Of a stretch of DNA of 64,000 nt, positions 45,492 through 52,747 are shown piece after piece; within the stretch, counting starts at the first letter, position 1, and every line of letters begins with the position of its first letter. The translations under genes were made by a program, and so were the position numbers. The notes beneath the pieces were generated by a model, which did no database searches, was not told where the DNA came from, and saw only the letters and a list, made by a program, of their open reading frames with translations. The stretch is from Conexibacter woesei DSM 14684 (GTDB lineage Bacteria; Actinomycetota; Thermoleophilia; Solirubrobacterales; Solirubrobacteraceae): NCBI RefSeq assembly GCF_000025265.1, contig NC_013739.1, forward strand, positions 5,194,001-5,258,000, given 5' to 3'.

Positions 45492-46314
45492 GACGAGCCC
45501 CCCAGCGGCCGAGGCCGCGGATGCCGACGAGGACGAGCACGGAGACGAACAGCAGCACCGTCGCGACGGCCGCCGCGCCGACCGGGTTGTCGCTCTCGAT
45601 CTGCTTGAAGATGTAGACCGAGCTGACCTGCGTGTCGAACGGGATGTTGCCCGAGATCAGCACGATCGAGCCGAACTCGCCGACCGCGCGGGCGAACGCC
45701 AGGCCGGCGCCGCTGAGGATCGCGGGGACGAGGTTCGGCAGCACGATGCGGCGGAAGATCGTGCGGTTGTTCGCGCCCAGCGACAGCGCCGCCTGCTCCA
45801 TCTCTCTGTCGAGCTCGATCAGCACCGGCTGCACGGCGCGGATCACGAACGGCAGCGTGACGAACAGGAGCGCGAGCAGGACCGCCCCCTGCGTGTAGGC
45901 GAAGTCGACGCCGATCGGGCTTCTCGGCCCGTAGAGCGCGAGCAGCGTGAGGCCGGCGACGATCGTCGGCAGCGCGAACGGGAGGTCGATCAGCGCGTTG
46001 ACGAGCCGCTTGCCGGCGAATCTGTCGCGCACGAGCACCCACGCGATCAGCGTGCCGAAGGCGGCGTTGATCGCCGCGGTCAGCAGCGACACGAGCACGG
46101 TGAAGCGCAGCGCGGCGAGCGACTGTCTGCTCGTGACCGCGTTCCAGAACGTGTCGAAGCCGCCGTCGGTCGAACGGACCACGACGGCGGCGAGGGGAAT
46201 CAGGACGATGATCGACAGCCACAACGTGGCGACGCCCATCGCCAGCGCTCCGGAGGAGCGCCAGGCTGGGCGTCGCCGCGAGGGGACGCGATCGGTGATC
46301 GCGGTCGTGCTCAC
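45481..46314 (-). CDS. cysT: Sulfate ABC importer permease CysT (CysU)
   Basis: A 277-residue permease of the CysT type: INAAFGTLIAWVLVRDRFAGKRLVNALIDLPFALPTIVAGLTLLALYGPRSPIG, EAA loop EMEQAALSLGANNRTIFRRIVLPNLVPAIL, and ARAVGEFGSIVLISGNIPFDTQVSSVYIFKQIES. It starts at GTG, overlapping the stop of the binding-protein gene (GTGA). It forms the transmembrane heterodimer with CysW. Confidence 0.94.
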   Translation of the reverse strand: MSTTAITDRVPSRRRPAWRSSGALAMGVATLWLSIIVLIPLAAVVVRSTDGGFDTFWNAVTSRQSLAALRFTVLVSLLTAAINAAFGTLIAWVLVRDRFAGKRLVNALIDLPFALPTIVAGLTLLALYGPRSPIGVDFAYTQGAVLLALLFVTLPFVIRAVQPVLIELDREMEQAALSLGANNRTIFRRIVLPNLVPAILSGAGLAFARAVGEFGSIVLISGNIPFDTQVSSVYIFKQIESDNPVGAAAVATVLLFVSVLVLVGIRGLGRWGARHDR

Positions 46315-47351
46315 TTGGCGGTCGACACTCCCGCCTCTTCCTCGATCTTGGCGATCGAGCCGTTCTCGATGTCGAAGAACTCGTCGTTCACTCTCGACCA
46401 GCCGCCGAGGTCGTCGATCGTGAAGAGACCGGACGGCGTCGGGAATCTGGCTCTGTTGGCCGCGAGGACCGTCTCGTTGACCGGGCGGTAGCCCCAGTCG
46501 GCGAAGCGCTGCTGAGCGGGCTCCGACAGCACGTAGTCGAGGAACGTTCTCGCCTCTGCCGGCGCGTCTCTCGTCGTCGCGATGTCGATGTCGATTCTGA
46601 TCGTGTCGTCAGGTATGACGTAGTCGACCTCTTCGCCCTTCTTCTGCGCGGTGGTCGCTTCGTACTCGTAGGAGAGCAGCACGTCGGCGTCGCCGTTGAT
46701 GAAGTTCTGCAGCGCCTCGCGGCCCGATCTGTCCTGCACCGGCACGTGGTCGTTGATCAGCGTTCTGACGTAGGCGAGGCCGGCCTCGGGGTCCGCGCCG
46801 CCTCTCGCCGCCTGGCCGTACGCCGCGAGCAGGTTCCACTTCGCCGCGCCGGAGGTGAACGGGTTCGGCGTCAGAACCTTCACGCCCGGTCTGAGCAGGT
46901 CGTCCCACGTTCTGAAGTTCTTGGGGTTGCCTCTGCGAACCACGAAGGAGACGACGGAGGTCGTGACGAGGCCTCTGTTGGCGCCTCTGTTCCAGTCGTC
47001 GGCGACGAGACCGGCGTCCGTCAGGCGCGTCATGTCGGGCTCGACCGAGAACGAGACGACGTCGGCCTTCTGGCCCGCCTCGACCGCGCGGCTCTGGTCG
47101 CCGGAGGCGCCGAACGACGTCTTGAACGCGACGCCTCTGCCGTCGGCGGTTCTCGCGAAGTCGGGGATGATCTCGTCGTAGACGACCTCGGGCGTGGAGT
47201 ACGCCACGAGCGACAGCGTCGTGTCAGCGTCGCTCGATCCGCTCGCCGACGCGTCCCCACCCTTCTCGTCCGACGCGCCACCGCAGCCGGCGACCACGAG
47301 GGCGACGAGAGTTGCGATGAGGGCGAGGACGACGGGGGTGCGTGATTTCAC
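46311..47351 (-). CDS. sbp: Sulfate-binding lipoprotein
   Basis: A 346-residue lipoprotein (lipobox VAGC near residues 20-23). Sulfate-binding family features: LSLVAYSTPEVVYDEIIPDF, TSFGASGDQSRAVEAGQKADVVSFS, FVVRRGNPKNFRTWDDLLRPGVKVLTPNPFTSGAAKWNLLAAYG and VLLSYEYEA. It captures sulfate (possibly thiosulfate) for CysTWA. Start GTG 47351 has GGGAGGAA five bases upstream. Several Arg codons are AGA. Regulated from a promoter region with a long inverted repeat. Confidence 0.93.
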   Translation of the reverse strand: MKSRTPVVLALIATLVALVVAGCGGASDEKGGDASASGSSDADTTLSLVAYSTPEVVYDEIIPDFARTADGRGVAFKTSFGASGDQSRAVEAGQKADVVSFSVEPDMTRLTDAGLVADDWNRGANRGLVTTSVVSFVVRRGNPKNFRTWDDLLRPGVKVLTPNPFTSGAAKWNLLAAYGQAARGGADPEAGLAYVRTLINDHVPVQDRSGREALQNFINGDADVLLSYEYEATTAQKKGEEVDYVIPDDTIRIDIDIATTRDAPAEARTFLDYVLSEPAQQRFADWGYRPVNETVLAANRARFPTPSGLFTIDDLGGWSRVNDEFFDIENGSIAKIEEEAGVSTAK

Positions 47352-47393
47352 GAGTTCCTCCCAGAAACAGTCGAAATCGGATAGGGATTGCGC

Positions 47394-47446
47394 ATATTAC
47401 AGATTCCGCACCATTCTGGTCGGCATAACAAGTTTGCTGCGGAATC
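47394..47446 (-). promoter_or_regulatory. Promoter and operator of the sulfate importer operon
   Basis: On the minus strand a -10-like TAATAT lies at 47399-47394. A perfect 9-base inverted repeat (47402-47410 GATTCCGCA and 47438-47446 TGCGGAATC, 27-base centre) covers the spacer and -35 region and beyond. It is the GC-poorest part of this neighbourhood and probably binds the sulfur-status regulator. Confidence 0.5.
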
Positions 47447-47517
47447 GATGCGGTGTCGATCGTCCTGTCTCTTGGTCGCCAGGCGACCAGAAGTCAGGAC
47501 GACCGCGGGGCCGGGAC

Positions 47518-48762
47518 TCAGCGGTGCTGGGTGAGTGCGGCGCGGAGCTGCACCACGCGGGCGGCGGACTCGGCCACGCGGACGCGGATCGCTCTGTCGC
47601 GGCGGGCGTGGGCGATCAGCGCGTCGCGCGCGAGCGGGAAGGAGCCGGGACCGGTCAGCAGCAGCAGGTCGTTGCCGGCGGCGAGCGAGCGAACGGCGGC
47701 GAGGCCGACGTCGGCCTCGCCGGGCGTGGCGGCGTCGACCGCTCTCGCCTCCAGCGAGTCGGTCATCACGACGCCGTCGAAGCCCAGCTCGCCGCGCAGC
47801 AGGTCCGTGACGATCGCGCGCGACTGCGAGGCGATGTTGGCGCCGTCGAGTGCGGGGAAGCGCGCATGGCCGGTCATCACGATCCGCGCGCCGGCTCGTT
47901 GCGCGGCGCGGTAAGGAGCGAGGTCCTCGGCGATCAGCCGGGCGCGCGAACGGTCGATCGCGGCGCTGTCGTAGTCGGTGTTCTGCGTCGCGCCGCCGAC
48001 GCCGGGGAAGTGCTTGGGCGTCGGCTCGATCCCAGCTCTGCGATACGCGCCGACCGCCGCCGCGACGGAGTCAGCGACCGCTCTCGCGTCGCCGGGGAAC
48101 GCACGTCCGGCCATGAACGAGCCGGGCGTCGTGGCGGCGACGTCGGCGACCGGCCCGAGCGTCACGTTGACGCCGACCTGGCGCAGCGCCGCGGCGGTCG
48201 TCGCGGCGCTGACGCGCGCGGCGGCCGGCGTCGGCTGGCTCGCCTGCCCGGCCGGCGGCGGCGCGAACCGCAGCGTGCGGATGTCGCCGCCCTCCTGGTC
48301 GAGCGAGACGATCGCATCGCCGCCGGCGGCGCGCTGGAGCTGCGCGCTCAGCGCGCGGACGCTCTCCGCCGACGGCGCGTTGCCGCCGAACAGGATCGCC
48401 CCCGCCGCGCGCCCACCACGCAGCGCATCGGTCACGTACGCCGGCGCCGTCGTCCCGGAGAACGAGACGATCAGCAGCTGCCCTACCTGCCGCTCCAGCG
48501 ACATCCGCGCCACCGCCGCCTGAGCGCGATCGGCGGGTGTCTGGGCCGGCGGCTCGCTCGCGGTCGTCCCCGCGGCGCCCCCTTCGGCCGCACCCCCGTC
48601 GGCCGCACCCCCGCCCGCGCGCTCGCCGCTCCCGCCTCCGTCCCCGCCGCGTGTGGCGCCGATCGCCGCGCCGGCGGCCAGCGCGAGCACGGCGAGCAGT
48701 GCGAGCACGATGCGGCGACGGCGGATCGCGGTCGGGCCGTGGGTCGAGCGACGGCGGGACAT
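47518..48762 (-). CDS. Membrane-anchored glycoside hydrolase family 3 (beta-N-acetylhexosaminidase type)
   Basis: A 414-residue protein: N-terminal membrane anchor or signal (residues about 17-36), a Gly/Ala-rich linker, then the GH3 barrel. Signatures: VGQLLIVSFSGT, AGAILFGGNAPSAESV, VSLDQEGGDIRTLRFAPP, TLGPVADVA, RAFPGDARAVA, PKHFPGVGGATQNTDYDSA and GFDGVVMTDSLEARAV, the last carrying the nucleophile Asp. The KHFPG loop is the NagZ-type motif for wall-derived GlcNAc. Location outside the membrane suggests processing of peptidoglycan fragments. Divergent from the universal stress protein gene. Confidence 0.9.
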   Translation of the reverse strand: MSRRRSTHGPTAIRRRRIVLALLAVLALAAGAAIGATRGGDGGGSGERAGGGAADGGAAEGGAAGTTASEPPAQTPADRAQAAVARMSLERQVGQLLIVSFSGTTAPAYVTDALRGGRAAGAILFGGNAPSAESVRALSAQLQRAAGGDAIVSLDQEGGDIRTLRFAPPPAGQASQPTPAAARVSAATTAAALRQVGVNVTLGPVADVAATTPGSFMAGRAFPGDARAVADSVAAAVGAYRRAGIEPTPKHFPGVGGATQNTDYDSAAIDRSRARLIAEDLAPYRAAQRAGARIVMTGHARFPALDGANIASQSRAIVTDLLRGELGFDGVVMTDSLEARAVDAATPGEADVGLAAVRSLAAGNDLLLLTGPGSFPLARDALIAHARRDRAIRVRVAESAARVVQLRAALTQHR

Positions 48763-48857
48763 CGACGGGAGGCTATGCGCGATGCCATTTTCGTGCGGTT
48801 GTGACTGTCGCGGTTCGCACCGATTTTGCGTGCCAACCGCATGGGCACAATGAAGGC

Positions 48858-49457
48858 ATGAGCGAGACGGAACAGAGCCGGGAGCACGATGTGGAGAGCG
48901 CCGCGGCGGGCACTGAGGACACGGAGGCGGGCGGGGTGGCCGACGCGGAAGCACACCGGCCGCACAGGCTGCGCGAGCTGTCCGCCCGCAACGTGCTCGT
49001 CGCGGTCGACAGCACGCCGGAGGCGTGGGACGCCGTTGGGCTCGCGGTTCAGATCGTGCGCTCGACGAACGGGCGGCTGACGCTGCTGACCGTCGTCGTG
49101 CCCGCGCCGGCGTGGACGCAGGTCGGCCTCTTCGCGGTGCCGGAAGACGGCAGCTCCGAGCGGGCGGCCGAGAAGCGGCTGCGCGAGCTGGTCGACGCGA
49201 TCCCCGACGATCTGCCAGTGACCTCGCAGCTGCTGCACGGCGACGCGGCCCACCTGATCGCCCAGCGCGCCGAGGAGGGCAACCACGACCTCGTCGTGCT
49301 CGCCGCGCACGAGCACGGCCCGATCGCCGCGGCGATCGAGAGCGTGCAGCGCCGGCTGCTGCGTCACACGAGCGTTCCCGTGCTCGCGATCCGCCGTCCG
49401 CTGAACGACGAGGAGCTGGCGGCGGAGGACGAGCGCGAGCCGGACCCGCCCGCGTAG
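48858..49457 (+). CDS. Universal stress protein (UspA family)
   Basis: A 199-residue protein with a charged 40-residue N-terminal extension and a UspA domain: NVLVAVDSTPEAWDAVGLAVQIV, LTLLTVVVPAP, RAEEGNHDLVVLAAHEHGPIAAAIESVQRRLLRHTSVPVLAIR. The usual ATP-binding G-x2-G-x9-G(S/T) loop reads HGPIAAAIESVQRRLLRHTS, with the second Gly replaced, so nucleotide binding is uncertain. GAAGG is close to the ATG. A long palindromic element acts as its 3' hairpin. Confidence 0.88.
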   Translation: MSETEQSREHDVESAAAGTEDTEAGGVADAEAHRPHRLRELSARNVLVAVDSTPEAWDAVGLAVQIVRSTNGRLTLLTVVVPAPAWTQVGLFAVPEDGSSERAAEKRLRELVDAIPDDLPVTSQLLHGDAAHLIAQRAEEGNHDLVVLAAHEHGPIAAAIESVQRRLLRHTSVPVLAIRRPLNDEELAAEDEREPDPPA

Positions 49458-49469
49458 TCCGCGCCGGTC

Positions 49470-49522
49470 GGGAGGTGCGTCAGTTTGAGGCCCTAGAGGG
49501 GACCCAAATTGACGCACCTCCC
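49470..49522 (+). repeat. Palindromic repeat element, 3' hairpin of the stress-protein gene (copy 1)
   Basis: Arms 49470-49482 and 49510-49522 are perfect 13-base complements. Pairing continues inward (49484-49487 with 49505-49508, plus one G-T), giving about 18 pairs around a core with a second small stem (CCCT-AGGG at 49491-49500). The core AGTTT...GACCCAA is shared with the element at 60693-60747, so this is a repeat family and not merely a terminator. Confidence 0.7.
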
Positions 49523-49579
49523 GCGCGGAGGGCGGAGCGGGCGCACGCGTGGCCGGGGGCGCGCCCCGCGCGCGCGCCG

Positions 49580-50509
49580 TCAGCCGACGACGCGCGCGCT
49601 GATCCGCTCGATCAGCTGCGCGAAGGTGAGGCCGGCGTGCTCGGCGGCGAGCGGGGTCGGGCCGGTCTCGGTCAGGCCGGGGATCGTGTTGATCTCCAGC
49701 ACCCACGGCTCGTCGCCCTCCAGGCGGATGTCGACGCGGGCGAAGTCGCGGCAGCCGGCGGCCGAGTAGGCCTCGGCCGCGATCGCTCTGACGTGCGCGT
49801 CGACCGCGTCCGGGAGGCCGGCGAGCCGGACCTCCGACTGGCCGATCTCGTAGTGCGCCTGGAACGAGTAGTACTCCTCCGAGGCCATGACGATCTCGAC
49901 GACCGGCAGCGGCTCGGGCGCGTCGGAGCGGCCGAGGACGGTCACCGCCAGCTCGCGCCCCGGCACGTAGCGCTCCAGCAGCACGCGGTCGTCGTAGGAC
50001 ATCGCGCCGAGCACCGCGCCGCCGAGCTGCGCGCGCTCCTGCACGACGCTCAGCCCGAACGACGAGCCCTGGCGCGCCGGCTTGACGACCGCGCGGCCGT
50101 CGAACTGCTGCCACAGCGCGTCGAGCGTCTTGCCCGCGCCGTAGTCCGCGAACGCCTGCTTCGTGAACGAGTGCCACGGCGGCGTCGGCACGCCGCGCAG
50201 CTCGCAGACGCTCTTGAACGTGTGCTTGTCGAGGCAGAGCGCGGAGGCAAGCGCGTCCGAGCCCGTGTACGGCACCTGCAGGATCTCCAGCAGGTCCTGG
50301 ACGGTGCCGTCCTCCCCGCCCACGCCGTGGAGCGCGATGAAGACGAAGTCCGGCTCCGCCCGCTGCACGACGTCGACGAAGTCGGCGCCGACGTCGATCA
50401 GCTCGACCGCGTGCCCGAGCTGTCTGAGCGCCTTCGCGGCCTGCTGCCCCGAGCGGGCGCTGACCTCGCGCTCGAGCGACCGCCCGCCGTAGGCGACGAG
50501 CGCCTTCAT
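49580..50509 (-). CDS. ddl: D-alanine--D-alanine ligase paralogue 1
   Basis: A 309-residue ATP-grasp ligase. Family elements: LVAYGGRSLEREVSARSGQQAAKAL, FVFIALHGVGGEDGTVQDLLEILQVPYTGSDALASALCLDKHTFKSV, VVKPARQGSSFGLSVV, ARVDIRLEGDEPWVLEINTIPGLTETGPTPLAAEHAGL. In the omega-loop region the usual Lys-Tyr pair reads His-Tyr (SFQAHYEIG), a change next to the acceptor/ATP site that could alter specificity. ATG 50509 overlaps the TGA of the other ligase gene (TGATG). Cytoplasmic; makes the dipeptide for peptidoglycan precursor. Order on the strand: paralogue 2 first, then this gene. Confidence 0.9.
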   Translation of the reverse strand: MKALVAYGGRSLEREVSARSGQQAAKALRQLGHAVELIDVGADFVDVVQRAEPDFVFIALHGVGGEDGTVQDLLEILQVPYTGSDALASALCLDKHTFKSVCELRGVPTPPWHSFTKQAFADYGAGKTLDALWQQFDGRAVVKPARQGSSFGLSVVQERAQLGGAVLGAMSYDDRVLLERYVPGRELAVTVLGRSDAPEPLPVVEIVMASEEYYSFQAHYEIGQSEVRLAGLPDAVDAHVRAIAAEAYSAAGCRDFARVDIRLEGDEPWVLEINTIPGLTETGPTPLAAEHAGLTFAQLIERISARVVG

Positions 50510-51828
50510 CACGCCGCCGATGCGTGGCGGTCGATCAGGGCCGACGCGAAGCTGCGCGTCGTCAAGCGCTCCTCGCGCGCCTCGGCGAGCCCGATCGCGA
50601 GCAGCTCGTCGAGCAGGTCGGGAAACGCGAGCCCCTCGGGTTCGAACAGGTAGAAGGCGAACGAGCCGGGGACCGTGTTCGGCTCGTTGACGCAGATGCG
50701 CTCGGCGCCGCCGTCGGGGTCCGGCAGCACGAAGAAGTCGTAGCGCACCACGCCGGCGACGCGCAGCGCACGATGGGCCTTCGCCGCCTCGGCGCGCACG
50801 CGCTCGCGCAGCTCCGGCGCGATGTCGGCCGGGATCACGCGACCCTGCGCGGCCATGCCGCCGCCCGCGCGGTCACCGTCGCCCCCCTTCGCGCCGCCGC
50901 CGGCGCCGCCCGCACCGCCGCCGCCGGCAGCCTTGCTGCCGCCGGCCGCGCCCTCGCCGGCCGCCTTCGCGCCGCCGCCCTTCGCGCCGCCGCCGGTGCC
51001 GCCCTTGCCGCCACCGCTGCTGAGGTACTTGTCCTCGAACGTCAGGCCGGCCTCGCCGCCGAGCGGCCGCTCGACCTCGGAGACCCGCAGCTCGCCGCCG
51101 GGCCGCCCCAGCACCGCGCAGTTCAGCTCGGTCGCGCCGGTCGCGAACGGCTCGACGACCGCCTGGCGGTCCAGCTCGAACGCCAGCTCCAGCGCCTCCT
51201 CGACCTCGGCCGGATCGGCGCAGCGCGCGACGCCGATCGAGGAGCCGAGCGTCGCCGGCTTGACGACGCACGGCAGCGGGACCTCGTCCGCGACCGAGCG
51301 CAGCACCGCGGCGCGGTCGTGCTCCCACTCGCCGCGCTCGATCCGGCGGTGCGGCAGGACGTCGATGCCCGCTTCCCTCAACACGGTCTTGGCGAGGTGC
51401 TTGTCCATCCCGACCGCGAACGCCGCGACGCCGCGACCCGCGTGCGGTACACCGGACAGCTCCAGCGCGCCGAGCAGCGCGCCGTCCTCACCGCCGGTCC
51501 CGTGGATCGCGTTCAGCACGACGGAGATCGCCAGCGCTCTGTCGCCGCGCAGGCGCGACGTCGACGGCTCGACGAACGGGCCGTCCGCCGCCCCCAGCCG
51601 CAGCTCGACCGCCCGCGCGCCGCGCGGCGGCGCCTGCGTGAAGGCGGACACGTCGCGCAGCTCCTCGCCCGTCCACCAGCGGCCGTCCTTGCCGATGTAG
51701 AGCGGAACCACCGTGTGGCGCTCGGAGAGCACCGCCATCGCCTGCTGCGCGGTGATGATCGAGACGTCGTGCTCGACCGAGGGGCCGCCGAAGACGACGC
51801 CGACGGTCTGTCCGGAGGGGAGGGGCAT
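50509..51828 (-). CDS. ddl: D-alanine--D-alanine ligase paralogue 2 with Gly-rich insertion
   Basis: A 439-residue ligase, about 100 longer than usual. Core motifs: VGVVFGGPSVEHDVSIITAQQAMAVL, NAIHGTGGEDGALLGALELSGVPHAG, MDKHLAKTVLREAGIDVLP, VVKPATLGSSIGVARC, GLTFEDKYLSSG, RYDFFVLPD and ICVNEPNTVPGSFAFYLFEPEGL. The omega loop keeps Lys267-Tyr268, then a run of about 59 Gly/Ala/Lys residues (271-329) is inserted directly after it before VIPADI resumes the fold. NEPNTVPG replaces the common NEVNTLPG. ATG 51828 gives the canonical start. It is divergent from the hydrolase/MurF pair. Confidence 0.9.
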   Translation of the reverse strand: MPLPSGQTVGVVFGGPSVEHDVSIITAQQAMAVLSERHTVVPLYIGKDGRWWTGEELRDVSAFTQAPPRGARAVELRLGAADGPFVEPSTSRLRGDRALAISVVLNAIHGTGGEDGALLGALELSGVPHAGRGVAAFAVGMDKHLAKTVLREAGIDVLPHRRIERGEWEHDRAAVLRSVADEVPLPCVVKPATLGSSIGVARCADPAEVEEALELAFELDRQAVVEPFATGATELNCAVLGRPGGELRVSEVERPLGGEAGLTFEDKYLSSGGGKGGTGGGAKGGGAKAAGEGAAGGSKAAGGGGAGGAGGGAKGGDGDRAGGGMAAQGRVIPADIAPELRERVRAEAAKAHRALRVAGVVRYDFFVLPDPDGGAERICVNEPNTVPGSFAFYLFEPEGLAFPDLLDELLAIGLAEAREERLTTRSFASALIDRHASAA

Positions 51829-51892
51829 GGGGCGGAAGGCTAGCCGCTCGCCCAGCGAAACCGATATCGCCTGGGAACCCAGAGCGATCTCG

Positions 51893-52747
51893 GTGAGTCC
51901 GTTTTGGGTTACCTTTGATGACGTTTTGCCGGCCACCTCCGAGACGACCTCCACCGTCACCGTCGACGGCCTCAGACTGCGCGTCGCGCACACCAGACCC
52001 GCGGGGATCGACCGTCCCCGCGTCGTCGTCGTGCTCCACGGATGGGGCGCGAGCATCGACGCGGTCGGTTCGATCCTCGCCGGCCTGCGCGACAAGGTCG
52101 AGCTGGTCGCGCTCGACCTGCCCGGCTTCGGCGAGTCCGACATGGTCCCCGCCGCCTGGTCCAACGCCGACTACGCGCGGCTCGTGCTGAGACTCGCCGA
52201 CCAGCTCGGGATCGAGCGGTTCGCGCTCGTCGGCCACTCGCGCGGCGCCGCGATCTCGCTCGTGCTCGCGAGCGATCCCGCGACCAGCGGGCGGATCGAG
52301 CGGATGGTCCTGACCGGCGCCGCCGGCATCAAGCCGAGACGCAGACCGTCGTACTACGCGAAGGTCGGGATGGCGAAGGCCGGCCGCGTCGCCGGCGCCG
52401 TCGGCGGTCCGCCCGGCAAGCGCGTGCAGCAGAAGATTCGCGCGCGCGCCGCGTCGGCCGACTGGCTCGCCGCGCCGGAGGCGCTGCGCGGCACGCTGCG
52501 CAACGTGCTCGCGGAGGACCTCTCCCCCCGTCTGCCGCAGGTCGACGCGCCGACGCTGCTGATCTGGGGACCGGACGACGAGGACACGCCGCTCTGGATG
52601 GCCGAGCGGATGGAGCGCGAGATCCCCGGCGCCGGCCTCGTCGTGCTCAGAGGCGGCGGCCACTTCGCCTACGCCGAGCGCGCCGGCGAGTTCAACGTGA
52701 TCGCCGCCCATTTCCTCGCGCCGCCCGCGAGCGCGCCCACCAGATGA
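51893..52747 (+). CDS. Alpha/beta hydrolase
   Basis: About 284 residues from GTG 51893; TTG 51926 is an alternative and no ribosome site is obvious. Core: VVVVLHGWGASIDAVGSI (oxyanion HG), VALDLPGFGESDMVPAAWSNADYARLVLRLADQLGIERFALVGHSRGAAISLVLA with nucleophile Ser in GHSRG, LLIWGPDDEDTPLWMAERM (acid) and GGGHFAYAERAGEFN (His). A complete triad is present. It overlaps the MurF-like gene by ATGA, so it is cotranscribed with it and faces the Ddl genes. It might trim or hydrolyse a cell-wall or lipid intermediate; substrate unknown. Confidence 0.85.
   Translation: MSPFWVTFDDVLPATSETTSTVTVDGLRLRVAHTRPAGIDRPRVVVVLHGWGASIDAVGSILAGLRDKVELVALDLPGFGESDMVPAAWSNADYARLVLRLADQLGIERFALVGHSRGAAISLVLASDPATSGRIERMVLTGAAGIKPRRRPSYYAKVGMAKAGRVAGAVGGPPGKRVQQKIRARAASADWLAAPEALRGTLRNVLAEDLSPRLPQVDAPTLLIWGPDDEDTPLWMAERMEREIPGAGLVVLRGGGHFAYAERAGEFNVIAAHFLAPPASAPTR

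Noticed and set aside
52042-52743. In-frame upstream extension of the MurF-like gene through the hydrolase gene
   Set aside because: The extension is the wrong frame of a complete alpha/beta hydrolase; ATG 52744 in the ATGA overlap is followed by a natural membrane segment.
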